A stretch of 64,000 nt of DNA from Ruminiclostridium herbifermentans (GCF_005473905.2 NZ_CP061336.1:1-64000); one strand, 5' to 3'; positions 11,765-20,809 are shown, numbered from the stretch's first letter. Numbers and translations: made by a program. Notes: a model not told the origin generated them from the letters alone.

Positions 11765-11840
11765 ATATTTGTTTAGTACATTAGCTTAAAAAAATCTGTA
11801 TACAAATTATAATTATCCATTGTGTAAGGTTCTTTAGAAG

Positions 11841-11905
11841 AAAACAAAATCACCTATTGATTAATATGAAGATTTGCAAGCAACTATATATATCAATAGG
11901 TGATT
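11841..11905 (-). terminator. probable terminator of pssA
   Basis: A perfect 14-bp inverted repeat (11848-11861 with 11892-11905). Read on the reverse strand it is followed by TTTTGTTTTCTT, as expected for a terminator of the reverse-strand pssA gene. The 30-base loop, itself able to form a small TTGC/GCAA hairpin, is long for a terminator. Confidence 0.65.
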
Positions 11906-11981
11906 CTTATATTAATAATCTACATATCTACACAAGAATGTGAATAAATGAGCATTTTATAGAGATAAATTGTGGATTAAA

Positions 11982-12521
11982 TTATCTTTTTCTGACTTGT
12001 ATATTACTAACCATTAAATATGATAATAAAATTATAATTAGACCACAAACTATAGTATTTATATTGCTATAAGTGTTACGTATAAGAGAAAATCCGTTAT
12101 ATAAATTAACAATAGATAAAAATGCACCAGCGATCGTTATTGGTACTCCAGAAAATACATTGTTAAATGGAGTAACATTGTATCTTGCAAGTCTATATGC
12201 TCCTGCTATAGGGTATATAACAGCAAGTAAATATCCTAAAATACCTAGATTGAAGAAACTAATTTTCCAAGCAATTATTATTGGTGATACACCAAATGAA
12301 ATTACATCTGATAAAGAATCTAATTCTTTACCCAATTCACTTGTACAATCCAACATTCTAGCAGCCTTACCATCAAATCTATCAGTTAGAGCTGCAACCA
12401 TTACTAATAATGAAGCTTGAATTAATTCGTTTTTTATTGCAAATAATAAAGCAATAATACCAAGTGATAAATTCATAAATGTTAGTAGATTGGGTAATGA
12501 ATGTATAATTTTTTTTTTCAA
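11982..12521 (-). CDS. pssA: CDP-diacylglycerol-serine O-phosphatidyltransferase
   Basis: PssA makes phosphatidylserine from CDP-diacylglycerol and serine at the membrane. The complete CDP-alcohol phosphotransferase motif is present: D47, then D50-G51-x2-A54-R55-x8-G64-x3-D68-x3-D72, followed by about five hydrophobic segments. The frame can start at TTG 12536, but GAGGGTG at 12534-12528 lies six bases ahead of TTG 12521, which I prefer (179 residues). It is a lone reverse-strand gene between the tRNAs and ppaX. No psd (decarboxylase) gene is visible nearby. Confidence 0.9.
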   Translation of the reverse strand: MKKKIIHSLPNLLTFMNLSLGIIALLFAIKNELIQASLLVMVAALTDRFDGKAARMLDCTSELGKELDSLSDVISFGVSPIIIAWKISFFNLGILGYLLAVIYPIAGAYRLARYNVTPFNNVFSGVPITIAGAFLSIVNLYNGFSLIRNTYSNINTIVCGLIIILLSYLMVSNIQVRKR

Positions 12522-12884
12522 TAAATTCACCCTCAACTTTTAAATAATTTGTATCGCAAAATGAACCTTAATTTACTATCTCTAAAACATATTAAACATG
12601 TACTATAACTTATTAGATAGATAATCTACTTTGTGATAGTAAAATTAACACTAATCTAAGTATATAACACAGGTACTTATATATCTATATTATATATTCT
12701 TTTTATATATAATATAGATTATAATTAATATTAATAAAATTAACAAGTAAATAAATTTATATATTAAATTAGTCATACATTGCAATATATTATACGCTTA
12801 TTTAATTTAAAATGTTCGAATTTTAATTATGTACTAGAAGGGTTATTAAAAATAGAAAGGATTATTTAAAGGGTAAAATTTTAT
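12522..12884. repeat. AT-rich intergenic region with a 15-bp hairpin
   Basis: This divergent gap between pssA and ppaX should hold both promoters, but none stands out. The only structure is a near-pure A/T inverted repeat, 12683-12697 with 12705-12719. Confidence 0.4.
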
Positions 12885-13526
12885 ATGAACAAATTTAAAT
12901 ATGTTTTCTTTGATTTGGATGGAACACTAATTGATACAGTTCCTCTTATATTGGAATCATTTAACTATACTTTTATGCACCACTTTGGTGTTACTAGACC
13001 CCAAGAAGAAATTATCCGATATATAGGTATGCCATTAATGAATCACCTAAAAGATATTTATCCAGGACAAGAAGAAGAATTGGCTAAAACATATCGTGAG
13101 TATAATGAAAAAAAACATGACAGAAGTATAGCAATTTTTATAGGCATACATCAATTAATTAAGACTTTATATGAAAAGGGTATAGTATTAGGAGTAGTTA
13201 CTTCAAAACGTCAAGAACTCGCAATTAGAGGATTAAGAATTTTTAATTTAATGGACTATTTCCTATTTGTAAATGGCTCTGAAGCTTCAACAAAACACAA
13301 ACCCGATGGTGAACCACTGATAAAAGCAATGGAAAAGGCAAATGTAAAAAATAAGGATGAAGTTTTATATGTGGGTGACAGTCCTTTAGATATATTGTGT
13401 GCTAAGAATGCAGGAGTTAAGAGTGCTGCAGTTGCGTGGACGTACAGTCCGATTGATGAATTAGAAAGGGTAAAACCAGATATATTTATTGAAAAACCAA
13501 TGGATTTGATTAAATATGTATTTTAA
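12885..13526 (+). CDS. ppaX: HAD phosphatase, PpaX/Gph type
   Basis: A 213-residue HAD-superfamily hydrolase with all four motifs: nucleophile motif FFDLDGTLIDT near residue 8, the threonine/serine motif VVTSKR, the conserved lysine in TKHKPDG, and the acidic motif VGDSPLDILCAKNAG. The sequence and length match pyrophosphatase PpaX, which in Bacillus hydrolyses pyrophosphate released by HPr kinase/phosphorylase; phosphoglycolate phosphatase is the close alternative. No hprK neighbour is present, so the substrate is uncertain. The ATG is 12 bases after AAAGGG. Confidence 0.82.
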   Translation: MNKFKYVFFDLDGTLIDTVPLILESFNYTFMHHFGVTRPQEEIIRYIGMPLMNHLKDIYPGQEEELAKTYREYNEKKHDRSIAIFIGIHQLIKTLYEKGIVLGVVTSKRQELAIRGLRIFNLMDYFLFVNGSEASTKHKPDGEPLIKAMEKANVKNKDEVLYVGDSPLDILCAKNAGVKSAAVAWTYSPIDELERVKPDIFIEKPMDLIKYVF

Positions 13527-13605
13527 ATTAAGAACTATATATGTTGAATAAATAGATATATTTAGGCTAATTATAAAATTACACCTTTTTATTGGAGTGA
13601 TTTTA

Positions 13606-14136
13606 TTGGCTAAGACGATTGTAGCTATTTTTGAATTTTTTGATAATGCAGAAAAAGCAGCTTTTGACGTCAGAGATAAGGGTCTTAAAACAGATAATAT
13701 ATCTATTTTAGTTAAAGACAGCGGTAATGAGGCATATTATAAATCAAATAATAAGGATGAACATATAAAATTAATAGAAAGTGAATCATTACAATATATT
13801 TTTAGCAAGAGAGAAAGAATTTCAGATGGAATAGTCACAGGTGGAATATTAGGAGGAGTTGTTGGAATAGTAATTGGCGCAGTAAGTATGTTTATGCAGG
13901 ACTTTGGTTTTATTGCAGCTGTTGGGCCTATTTCAGGACTTATTTTTGGCTTTATATTTGGTGGTATTGTAGGAGGTATATCAGATGCTAAAATACCAAA
14001 AGAAAAAAGAAGGGTGTATGAAGATTTAATTTCAAAGGGTAATGCACTTTTTAGTATGAAGGTTGATGAGGATAGAATAGAATCAATAATTGAAATAATA
14101 GAAAAAAATGGCGCATTGTTAGTAGAAAAGTACTAA
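13606..14136 (+). CDS. glycine-zipper membrane protein, general-stress 17M-like
   Basis: The frame opens with GTG 13597, but that codon lies inside the ribosome site GGAGTG (13594-13599), so TTG 13606 is the likely start (176 residues). The N-terminal 60 residues (AKTIVAIFEFFDNAEKAAFDV) resemble the YflT/17M stress-protein fold that recalls ferredoxin-like domains. A central hydrophobic stretch rich in GG and GxxxG repeats (about 75-130) suggests glycine-zipper membrane helices, and the C-terminus repeats a short alpha/beta element. Function is unknown; a stress-response role is inferred only from family resemblance. Confidence 0.65.
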   Translation: MAKTIVAIFEFFDNAEKAAFDVRDKGLKTDNISILVKDSGNEAYYKSNNKDEHIKLIESESLQYIFSKRERISDGIVTGGILGGVVGIVIGAVSMFMQDFGFIAAVGPISGLIFGFIFGGIVGGISDAKIPKEKRRVYEDLISKGNALFSMKVDEDRIESIIEIIEKNGALLVEKY

Positions 14137-14320
14137 AATAATATGTTTTGCTAATTATTTATATATCTTATAAATTTAAATTATAGTGTTGAGATACTGG
14201 TACTTTTGTACAAGCTTATTTAAGAGGTTACTTAAAAGAAATTTGATGAATTAGGGTTAATTCATAATATTAAATTTTACCGCCTTACAACATTCAAAAT
14301 TCATGTATAATTCATATACT

Positions 14321-14353
14321 AAAACTTACACTGTGTAAGTTTTATGGTATAAT
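14321..14353 (+). promoter_or_regulatory. palindromic operator overlapping an extended -10 promoter
   Basis: Half-site AAAACTTACAC (14321-14331) and its exact complement (14333-14343) around a single central T form a 23-base palindrome. It covers the presumed -35 CTTACA (14325-14330). After a 17-base spacer comes TGGTATAAT (14345-14353), an extended -10. This is the layout of a repressed promoter of TetR/AcrR type (inference). The next gene downstream is yaaL, 230 bases away; no regulator gene is adjacent. The rest of 14137-14582 shows nothing recognisable. Confidence 0.55.
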
Positions 14354-14582
14354 GAATTACTCTTTTACCTATAAATTAATAACAAATATCCTTAACTAAG
14401 AGATCTAATTTAAATTTTATAAGCTTTCCTGAGTACTAGTATAAAAAAATAATTTACATGCATAATCAACTAAAAAATTAGCATAACAAGACAAATTAAT
14501 ATATAGAATATTTCCATAAATGTATAAATATTATAATAAAAGGTCAATCATTTATTATATATTATGACCAAAGGAGAATTTT

Positions 14583-14837
14583 ATGGAAATATCTTTGAAT
14601 AAAACACTAAATAGAGTATTCAACATAGTGGAAACAGATATTATAGAAACTGAAAAAAATAATCTCTTATTAGAAATAAAAAAGGCTAAAGAAGAGTTAG
14701 AAGGTGCATATAACAACTTTAACTTTGTATCTGATTTTTTACTTGTTGACTATTATACTTATCAGATTAAAACATTAGAAACGCAATATGAGTATCTTAT
14801 TAGGTTAGCAAAATCAATAGGACTTACCAATATTTAG
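14583..14837 (+). CDS. yaaL: DUF2508 protein YaaL
   Basis: An 84-residue helical protein. The pattern EIKKAKEELEGAYNNFNFVSD followed by DYYTYQIKTLETQYEYLIR is the DUF2508/YaaL pattern. In Firmicutes yaaL typically precedes bofA, and here bofA follows 204 bases later, which supports the call. Its function is unknown. AAAGGAG at 14571-14577 is a strong ribosome site. Confidence 0.82.
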   Translation: MEISLNKTLNRVFNIVETDIIETEKNNLLLEIKKAKEELEGAYNNFNFVSDFLLVDYYTYQIKTLETQYEYLIRLAKSIGLTNI

Positions 14838-14931
14838 TCTAATTAGTATAAGCCATCAAAAAAATTTTTATAGAATATATTATACATCCCTTAAATATAT
14901 TTAGTATATAACAGAATAAATATATTAAATA

Positions 14932-15024
14932 AAAGTCAATTAACTTATAAATTCTCGGTTGGAGGCAGAATTTACCGATATGCAAAATTTAGAGTATTTT
15001 TGATTTGATATATTAATTGACTTT
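14932..15024 (+). promoter_or_regulatory. long-range inverted repeat in the bofA leader
   Basis: AAAGTCAATTAA at 14932-14943 is exactly complementary to 15013-15024, which ends just ahead of the bofA ribosome site. The enclosed 69 bases contain TCGGT/ACCGA and AAATTC/GAATTT pairs around a purine-rich GGTTGGAGG. It could be a structured leader controlling bofA translation. No known riboswitch consensus is recognised. Confidence 0.4.
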
Positions 15025-15041
15025 CTTAAAGGGGTGAAAAA

Positions 15042-15233
15042 ATGAATGCTGTCAGGTTAGTAAAAAAATTATTAATTAATACAGTATTAGGTGCAGTACT
15101 ACTATCCGTAATAAATTTCTTTGGTATTTATTTTAATTTTTATATAGCATTAAATATATATTCTGCATTAATTATTGGTATTTTAGGTGTTCCAGGTTTA
15201 ATTCTTCTTATATTTTTAAAATTTATGGTTTAA
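15042..15233 (+). CDS. bofA: pro-sigma-K processing inhibitor BofA
   Basis: BofA sits in the outer forespore membrane and, with SpoIVFA, inhibits the SpoIVFB protease that activates sigma-K. The 63-residue protein is essentially two membrane segments. The conserved NTVLGAVLLSVINFFG and the C-terminal GILGVPGLILLIFL are the BofA hallmarks. It is shorter than the 87-residue Bacillus protein, as in many clostridia. GGGGTG lies six bases before the ATG. Linkage to yaaL supports the call and shows that the organism sporulates. Confidence 0.85.
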   Translation: MNAVRLVKKLLINTVLGAVLLSVINFFGIYFNFYIALNIYSALIIGILGVPGLILLIFLKFMV

Positions 15234-16014
15234 AACAGTATAAAATAGTATTTAATTTATATAAGTTAAATATTATTTTTTTTATATTTATATAAAAAAA
15301 CTCAAATTTCAAAGGTAAGTATAGTGCTTAAGGCCAAAAAATATAAGGTGAGTTGTATTATAAAATGTAAAGTTAAAATATAAAAATAATATAAATTAGG
15401 TTGCTGTACAACTAACCCTTGGTATATTAATAATGGATATGCTTTTCATCCGGAAGCTTCTTATTATATAAAAACAAAGTAATTATTTTCAAATTAATTA
15501 TACTAGTTAGATTAGAAACCGCTAGTAAAGCAAATAATACTAATCTGTTCAATAAATTTTTAAGTAGCATTATATTAACATAGAATAAAGCCCTAAATTC
15601 TAAAGTATGATTTTTCTATATAATTTTATCCAATAGGAGTTTAAATTTTATTCTATATTTGTATTGAAAATCATATACTTTATTAGCGCATGCTTACAAA
15701 AAAATAAATTAATAACAAAGGTCAATTACTATCGGATAAAAGTTTGGTTTTAAAGCTAATACAAAATTATAAATATTATATCTCTATATAAATATAACAA
15801 TGTTTACTTGAACCACATTATCATAAACTCTAGAGTGGCTTATTTGATTAATATGGTGGAATAAAGCATTTGAGATCAAATAAGATAATGGCTTTGTACC
15901 GAAATAACTTTAGTAACTAGATTAGAGATTTTAATTTATGACCAATATGCGGCTTATAAATAGGATTATACTGTATAACATTTAGTTGCCGTTATTCGGC
16001 TCATGGAGGTCAAA
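15234..16014. other. AT-rich gap with possible gene fossils
   Basis: No intact gene. A 30-codon stop-to-stop run at about 15397-15480 (forward) ends NPWYINNGYAFHPEASYYIK and looks protein-like but has no start codon. The reverse strand over 15427-15570 could encode a 47-residue hydrophobic peptide starting at 15570, without a ribosome site. I consider both remnants or chance. Confidence 0.3.
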
Positions 16015-16998
16015 ATGCATGAATTGGAAAATCTATTGCAGGAAAGCTATGATATTAAAATAAATAGCATTACAAATTATAGGGATATGTTTGTTGCTAA
16101 TACCAATAATGGGAAAAGGCTTATTAAAATAACTACATTAAAGCCTGAAAGAGTGTGTTTTATTGCAGAAGTTAAGGAGCATTTGATTAATAATGGCTTT
16201 ATAAATATTGATAGAAATATTTATACTAATTCTGGAAAATCATTTATTACTTATAATTATCAAACTATATATATGAGCAATTTTATTGATGGCAGAGAAT
16301 GCAACCTTGACAGTAAAGATGAAACAGTAAAATGTGCTAGATTACTTGCAAATATGCATAAGGCATCAAAAGGATTTATTTGCTCGGAAAATAGTAAGGC
16401 AAGGAGTGAACTTGGAAGATTGCCAAGTTGCTATAAAAAAAGATTAGATGAAATTAAGAAGCTTAAAAAGAATGCTTTAAAAGGTAAACTTAAATTTGAT
16501 AATTTGATGTGTCAGTATGTTGATTATTTCTATGAAATGGGAGAAAAAGCTATAAATATGTTGGATTCTTCGGACTATTACGAATTAGTCGAGGAGGCAG
16601 AAAAGATCAAAAATATATCTCACCATGATTTTAATCATCATAATATTTATGTTCAAAATGATGATATGTATTTAATTAATTTTGAGTATTGCTGTTATGA
16701 TTTAAAAATATACGATTTAGTAAACTTATTAAGACGAAAGATGAGAAAGTGTGAGTGGAATATTAATGAAGCAGATTTAATAATTAATGAGTATTGTAAA
16801 ATTGAAACTTTATGTGAGAGTGAGTTTGAACTAATGAAAATAATGTTTATGTTTCCACAGAAGTTTTGGAGAATTGTGAATAAATACTACAATAGTAAAA
16901 AAGGATGCACAGAAAAAAGCTATATAAATCGCCTACAAGAGGTAATTGATGAGATACAGTATCTCAAGGCTTTTTTAAACGATTTTCAGTCATTTTAA
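16015..16998 (+). CDS. CotS-like spore-coat kinase homologue
   Basis: A 327-residue protein of the aminoglycoside phosphotransferase/choline kinase fold, closest in pattern to the CotS/YsxE spore-coat group. The catalytic loop is HHDFNHHN at 203-210. The following metal-binding motif reads LINFEY, with Asn222 where the family normally has Asp (IDF), so catalytic competence is doubtful. The frame opens at ATG 16003, but that codon overlaps the Shine-Dalgarno GGAGG (16005-16009), making ATG 16015 the start. In spore formers such proteins are coat components; the substrate is unknown. Confidence 0.8.
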   Translation: MHELENLLQESYDIKINSITNYRDMFVANTNNGKRLIKITTLKPERVCFIAEVKEHLINNGFINIDRNIYTNSGKSFITYNYQTIYMSNFIDGRECNLDSKDETVKCARLLANMHKASKGFICSENSKARSELGRLPSCYKKRLDEIKKLKKNALKGKLKFDNLMCQYVDYFYEMGEKAINMLDSSDYYELVEEAEKIKNISHHDFNHHNIYVQNDDMYLINFEYCCYDLKIYDLVNLLRRKMRKCEWNINEADLIINEYCKIETLCESEFELMKIMFMFPQKFWRIVNKYYNSKKGCTEKSYINRLQEVIDEIQYLKAFLNDFQSF

Positions 16999-17004
16999 AT
17001 ATAA

Positions 17005-17041
17005 AAGAAAACCTGGAAAATATATCCGAGGTTCTCTTTTT
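17005..17041 (+). terminator. terminator after the CotS-like gene
   Basis: AACCT and GGA pair with TCC and AGGTT around a one-base bulge, extended by flanking A/T and G/C pairs, and run into CTCTTTTTAGG. It lies right after the stop codon. Confidence 0.75.
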
Positions 17042-17237
17042 AGGTGTTCCTTGTGTCTATCTGATCTGGACCACACCAGTCAGTATTATATTATTAATAT
17101 GTGAATTAGAATATAGCAATACAGAGCAAAGGATTAAAGAATTTTATTATTATAATTCAACTTTTTCAGTTAAAAATCGTAGGTGTTAAAATTATCAATT
17201 GAAAGTTGAATTATATTATAAATACAAACTTACAATT

Positions 17238-17435
17238 TTATGGCTGAGCTGCTTGAAATTCTTCAGCTATTTTAATGGCTTCTTCTTTTGAAATTAACTT
17301 ATCCTAAAGTGCTGTCAGCATATATAGAAGATCATTATCTACCCATTCAAGTATATATTAATATAGTTTATAGATTTCTTTAAAGCCGTCAATATCACCC
17401 AGCTGGCAGCGACCTATGATATCATTAAGGTTCAT
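17238..17435 (-). pseudogene. decayed short gene, sigma-70 region-2-like N-terminus
   Basis: On the reverse strand an ATG at 17435 follows a GAAGGG-type ribosome site and opens a frame that begins MNLNDIIGRCQLGDIDGFKE and IYKLY, the style of an ECF sigma factor start. An in-frame TAA follows at once. The frame continues as YILEWVDNDLLYMLTAL, then a TAG (one change from CAG, Gln), then DKLISKEEAIKIAEEF and a normal TAA at 17238. The coherent reading after two stops indicates a deleted and point-mutated gene, perhaps a sigma factor joined to the end of another protein. The surrounding 17042-17681 region otherwise lacks genes; one more reverse-strand scrap lies near 17530-17580. Confidence 0.6.
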
Positions 17436-17681
17436 AGATCATCCCTTCATTAGTTCTTTAATTGTGTTAACACATAATATAAGAGACATCTAATTATAAA
17501 GAGGTTCATTTTTATTTATAAAACTTTAAAGCTAAATATAAATCTTCAGGCTTGGGAAGTCAATCTCTTATTTCTTTATTTAAAATTTATAGTATAAGTA
17601 AAATTTTTTAGATGGAATTAAAATAAAACATAAGAAATCTATTTTATAGATTATGTATATAGTGTGTGAATAAAATATTAA

Positions 17682-17731
17682 ATGGCAATAAAATGTTTCA
17701 ATTAAAGTAAACTTGTACATTTTATTGCCAT
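17682..17731 (-). terminator. probable terminator of fhs
   Basis: A 14-bp perfect inverted repeat (17682-17695 with 17718-17731, core TGGCAATAAAATG) lies 46 bases beyond the fhs stop. On the reverse strand it runs into TTAATATTTT. Confidence 0.7.
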
Positions 17732-17776
17732 CTAAATACTATTGCATTAGCTTGAAATGTTTAGTTGAGTAAAGAA

Positions 17777-19447
17777 TTAAAATAATCCAACGATAGTTCC
17801 ATCTTCTTGTATGTCTATCTTTTCTGCTGCCGGTACCTTTGGGAGCCCAGGCATTGTCATAATATCGCCTGTTAAAACAACTATAAAACCAGCACCTGCC
17901 GATATTCTAACTTCCTTGACAGTGACATCAAAGTCCTTTGGGCAGCCTAGCAGAGCAGCATTATCTGAAAGAGAATATTGAGTCTTGGCCATACAGATTG
18001 GAAGTTTATCAAGACCCATTTCTTCAATCTTTGAAATAGACTTCTCAGCAGCAGCAGTGTATATTACATTTTTTCCACCATATATCTTAGATACAATTGT
18101 GTGTACCTTATCTTTAATAGGAGCATCTGAGTCATATAATGGAGCAAAATTTGAAGTAGTAGAATCTAAAAGGTCAACTAACTTATTTGCAAGTTCTATA
18201 CCGCCTTCTCCGCCCTTTAAGAATACGTCTGAAAAGGCAACTTCTACTCCTAAAGCACTACATTTATCATGAACTAATTGAATCTCTTTTTCAGTATCTG
18301 TATCAAAGTGGTTAATAGCTACAATAACAGGTACACCAAATTGTTTTATATTTTCTATGTGTTTTTGTGCATTGGAGAAGCCCTTTGATAAAGCTTCTAT
18401 ATTCTCTTCCTTAAGGTTTTCTTTCTTTACGCCGCCATTATATTTGAGTGCTCTTATTGTCGCTACCAAAACTACTGCATCAGGTTTAAAACCAGCAAAT
18501 CGGCATTTTATATCAAAGAATTTCTCTGCGCCAAGATCAGCACCGAAACCAGCCTCTGTAATAACATAGTCGGATAGCTTTAGAGCTATCTTAGTAGCAG
18601 TAACGCTATTACATCCATGTGCTATATTTGCAAAAGGGCCACCGTGCATGATAGCAGGAGTACCTTCAAGTGTTTGTACAAGATTTGGCTTAATTGCATC
18701 CTTTAGAAGCAGCGTCATTGCGCCATCAACCTTTAAATCTCTTGCAGTAACAGGATTTCCAGAATAGTTGTAACCAATAATTATTTTTCCAAGTCTTTCT
18801 TTTAAATCGGTAATATCAGAAGCAAGACATAGTATTGCCATAACTTCCGAAGCAACAGTTATATTAAAACCATCCTCTCGTGGAACACCATTAACCTTTC
18901 CGCCAAGTCCAACAATTATATTTCTAAGAGCTCTGTCATTCATATCCATACAGCGTTTCCATACAATTTGACGAGGATCTATATTTAAAGAATTACCTTG
19001 CTGAAGATGATTATCTATAGCTGCTGAAAGAAGGTTATTAGCAGCAGTAATAGCATGCATATCACCCGTAAAATGAAGATTAATATCTTCCATAGGTACA
19101 ACCTGGGAGTAACCACCGCCAGCAGCACCTCCCTTAATTCCCATTACAGGTCCTAATGAAGGTTCACGAAGTGCTATTACAGCATTTTTCCCTATCTTGT
19201 CCATAGCTTGTCCTAAACCAACAGTAGTAGTAGTTTTACCTTCACCAGCAGGAGTTGGGTTAATAGCAGTAACTAAAATAAGCTTACCATCCTTTTTAGC
19301 TTTAACTTTATCCCATAATTTATCTGAAAGTTTAGCTTTGTAATTGCCGTATAATTCTAAGTCCTCCTCATTTATTCCTAGCTTTTCTGCAATTTTATTA
19401 ATTTTAAGAAGTTTGCAGTTTTGGGCAATTTGTATATCTGTAAGCAA
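17777..19447 (-). CDS. fhs: formate-tetrahydrofolate ligase
   Basis: Fhs joins formate to tetrahydrofolate using ATP, feeding one-carbon units to purine synthesis or, in acetogens, the Wood-Ljungdahl methyl branch. The 556 residues match the family length. The P-loop [11 protein letters not shown] is at 65-75, and conserved blocks [33 protein letters not shown] and [14 protein letters not shown] are all present. It starts with TTG at 19447, seven bases after GGAG. It stands alone on the reverse strand with its own terminator; folD and other acetogenesis genes are not in the window. Its codon use looks somewhat less AT-biased than its neighbours, as expected for a highly expressed gene. Confidence 0.97.
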   Translation of the reverse strand: MLTDIQIAQNCKLLKINKIAEKLGINEEDLELYGNYKAKLSDKLWDKVKAKKDGKLILVTAINPTPAGEGKTTTTVGLGQAMDKIGKNAVIALREPSLGPVMGIKGGAAGGGYSQVVPMEDINLHFTGDMHAITAANNLLSAAIDNHLQQGNSLNIDPRQIVWKRCMDMNDRALRNIIVGLGGKVNGVPREDGFNITVASEVMAILCLASDITDLKERLGKIIIGYNYSGNPVTARDLKVDGAMTLLLKDAIKPNLVQTLEGTPAIMHGGPFANIAHGCNSVTATKIALKLSDYVITEAGFGADLGAEKFFDIKCRFAGFKPDAVVLVATIRALKYNGGVKKENLKEENIEALSKGFSNAQKHIENIKQFGVPVIVAINHFDTDTEKEIQLVHDKCSALGVEVAFSDVFLKGGEGGIELANKLVDLLDSTTSNFAPLYDSDAPIKDKVHTIVSKIYGGKNVIYTAAAEKSISKIEEMGLDKLPICMAKTQYSLSDNAALLGCPKDFDVTVKEVRISAGAGFIVVLTGDIMTMPGLPKVPAAEKIDIQEDGTIVGLF

Positions 19448-20051
19448 TATAATTCTCCTCTCTTATAAATGAAAATATTTATTGTATAAATGCAAATAAT
19501 TATTGAAAATATAAGCCACTTATGTTTTTCTAAAAATAATCAAAGTATATTTTTTAGTCTCTTTTTTACTTCATAAATTTTGATCTATAATGGAATTAGT
19601 CATACGGAATTCATATATTTCCTAATATAATATACTAATACCTTATTGTATAATAATATACTTTCATAGAAAATATTATATATCTTTATATATGGTTAAT
19701 TCAACAAAATTAAGTAATTTGGTGAGATACCATTCACAATGATTAGTCAGAAGTCATAAAATGGAATTAGGAAGATATTTATAATTTTATACTTTTACAT
19801 ATTTCTTCAAAACACAGCATATTTAAAAGATATATGTACAAGGATGATTCTCAGTATATTTATTTGAATTTTCATCTGATAACTTTTTTCTACACTCAAA
19901 ATTTTCAATTGCGAAAGTTGGATTTATACAAAAATTCAACAGTCGAGAGACTAAAGTGTAACAGAAATTAATAATATTTCTAACTAATAAATAATTTTTA
20001 AATATTATTTAAAAAAATTGACATACTAAACTTAGAGGGGAAGAAAGAATT
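19448..20051. other. 600-base gap upstream of fhs and the yabG fragment
   Basis: Divergent control region of fhs (reverse) and the yabG fragment (forward). I see no convincing promoter pair, riboswitch or open frame in it. Confidence 0.4.
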
Positions 20052-20258
20052 ATGAAGCAGATTGAAATTGGAAATTTAGTTTATAGAAAATCCTATGAAA
20101 AAGATGTACTTTTTAGGGTGGCAGACATAATATTTGATCATGGTAAAAAAATAATTATATTAAAAGGTGTAAACGTAAGATTGCAAGCAGATGCTGAAGA
20201 AGAAGATTTAGATATAATTGAATATGATAAGAATAAAATATCTGGAAATATTTTATAA
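20052..20258 (+). pseudogene. yabG: N-terminal fragment of sporulation protease YabG
   Basis: The 68-residue product (IGNLVYRKSYEKDVLFRVAD, then ILKGVNVRLQADAEEEDL) matches the N-terminal beta-barrel-like domain of YabG, a spore-coat processing protease of about 290 residues. The rest, including the catalytic region, is missing. The frame stays open for 21 codons beyond the TAA (NLLEGYENKQYQVDSPKKYL, then T and TGA), as expected for a remnant. Position fits: yabG normally precedes veg and ispE. Either the protease was lost or a free-standing domain survives; it retains a GAGGGG ribosome site. Confidence 0.7.
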
Positions 20259-20315
20259 AATCTCCTTGAAGGCTATGAAAATAAGCAATATCAGGTAGAT
20301 TCACCAAAAAAATAC

Positions 20316-20344
20316 TTGACATGAGAGCTGTTCACTTGTATAAT
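20316..20344 (+). promoter_or_regulatory. veg promoter 1 (perfect consensus)
   Basis: TTGACA at 20316-20321, a 17-base spacer and TATAAT at 20339-20344: a perfect sigma-A promoter about 65 bases upstream of veg, overlapping the tail of the yabG remnant. Confidence 0.9.
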
Positions 20345-20353
20345 ATAATATTT

Positions 20354-20382
20354 TTGACAAGAAGCAAATATTGTGATATAAT
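20354..20382 (+). promoter_or_regulatory. veg promoter 2 (perfect consensus, extended -10)
   Basis: TTGACA at 20354-20359, a 17-base spacer and TATAAT at 20377-20382, with TG at 20374-20375 giving an extended -10. It is exactly 38 bases downstream of promoter 1. The Bacillus veg promoter is a well-known strong vegetative promoter. Confidence 0.92.
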
Positions 20383-20409
20383 TAACTAAACTGATGAAGA
20401 GGTGATATC

Positions 20410-20676
20410 ATGATAGATAGAGGAGAACTTTTTCAGATAAAAAGAGATATTGAAGGTTGTATCGGTGAAAAGGTACAGCTAAGAGCGAACAAAGGGCGCA
20501 AGAAATCTTTTATTAGAGAAGGTGTTCTTGAAAATACTTATCCAAGTATTTTTGTTGTTAAGTTCGAAAATGCATATGATAATACCAGAAGGGTTTCATA
20601 TAGCTACACAGATGTTCTTACAAAAGCAGTAGAATTAGTTGTATATAAAGATGATAAACAGATTCAGGTATGCTAA
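20410..20676 (+). CDS. veg: Veg protein
   Basis: An 88-residue Veg-family protein. IKRDIEGCIGEKVQLRANKGRKK is the diagnostic start, followed by a small beta-barrel with the RVSYSYTDVLTKAVEL end. In Bacillus subtilis Veg stimulates biofilm formation by opposing SinR; in clostridia its job is unclear. It is driven by two tandem consensus promoters and closed by a strong terminator, so it should be abundantly transcribed on its own. Location between yabG and ispE is conserved. The ribosome site is GAGGTGAT before the ATG. Confidence 0.93.
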   Translation: MIDRGELFQIKRDIEGCIGEKVQLRANKGRKKSFIREGVLENTYPSIFVVKFENAYDNTRRVSYSYTDVLTKAVELVVYKDDKQIQVC

Positions 20677-20774
20677 GATTAGTTGAAATTATTTGATTAC
20701 AGTTGTATTAGTATTAATATTCGTATGATTCATTATCATAAGCTTTCTGAGAAAACTTAATAATATAATTTATC

Positions 20775-20809
20775 AAAAAAGAGACTTATAAATATTAAGT
20801 CTCTTTTTT
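20775..20809 (+). terminator. terminator of veg
   Basis: A perfect 14-bp stem (20775-20788 with 20796-20809), 7-base loop, ending in TTTTTT. Confidence 0.95.
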
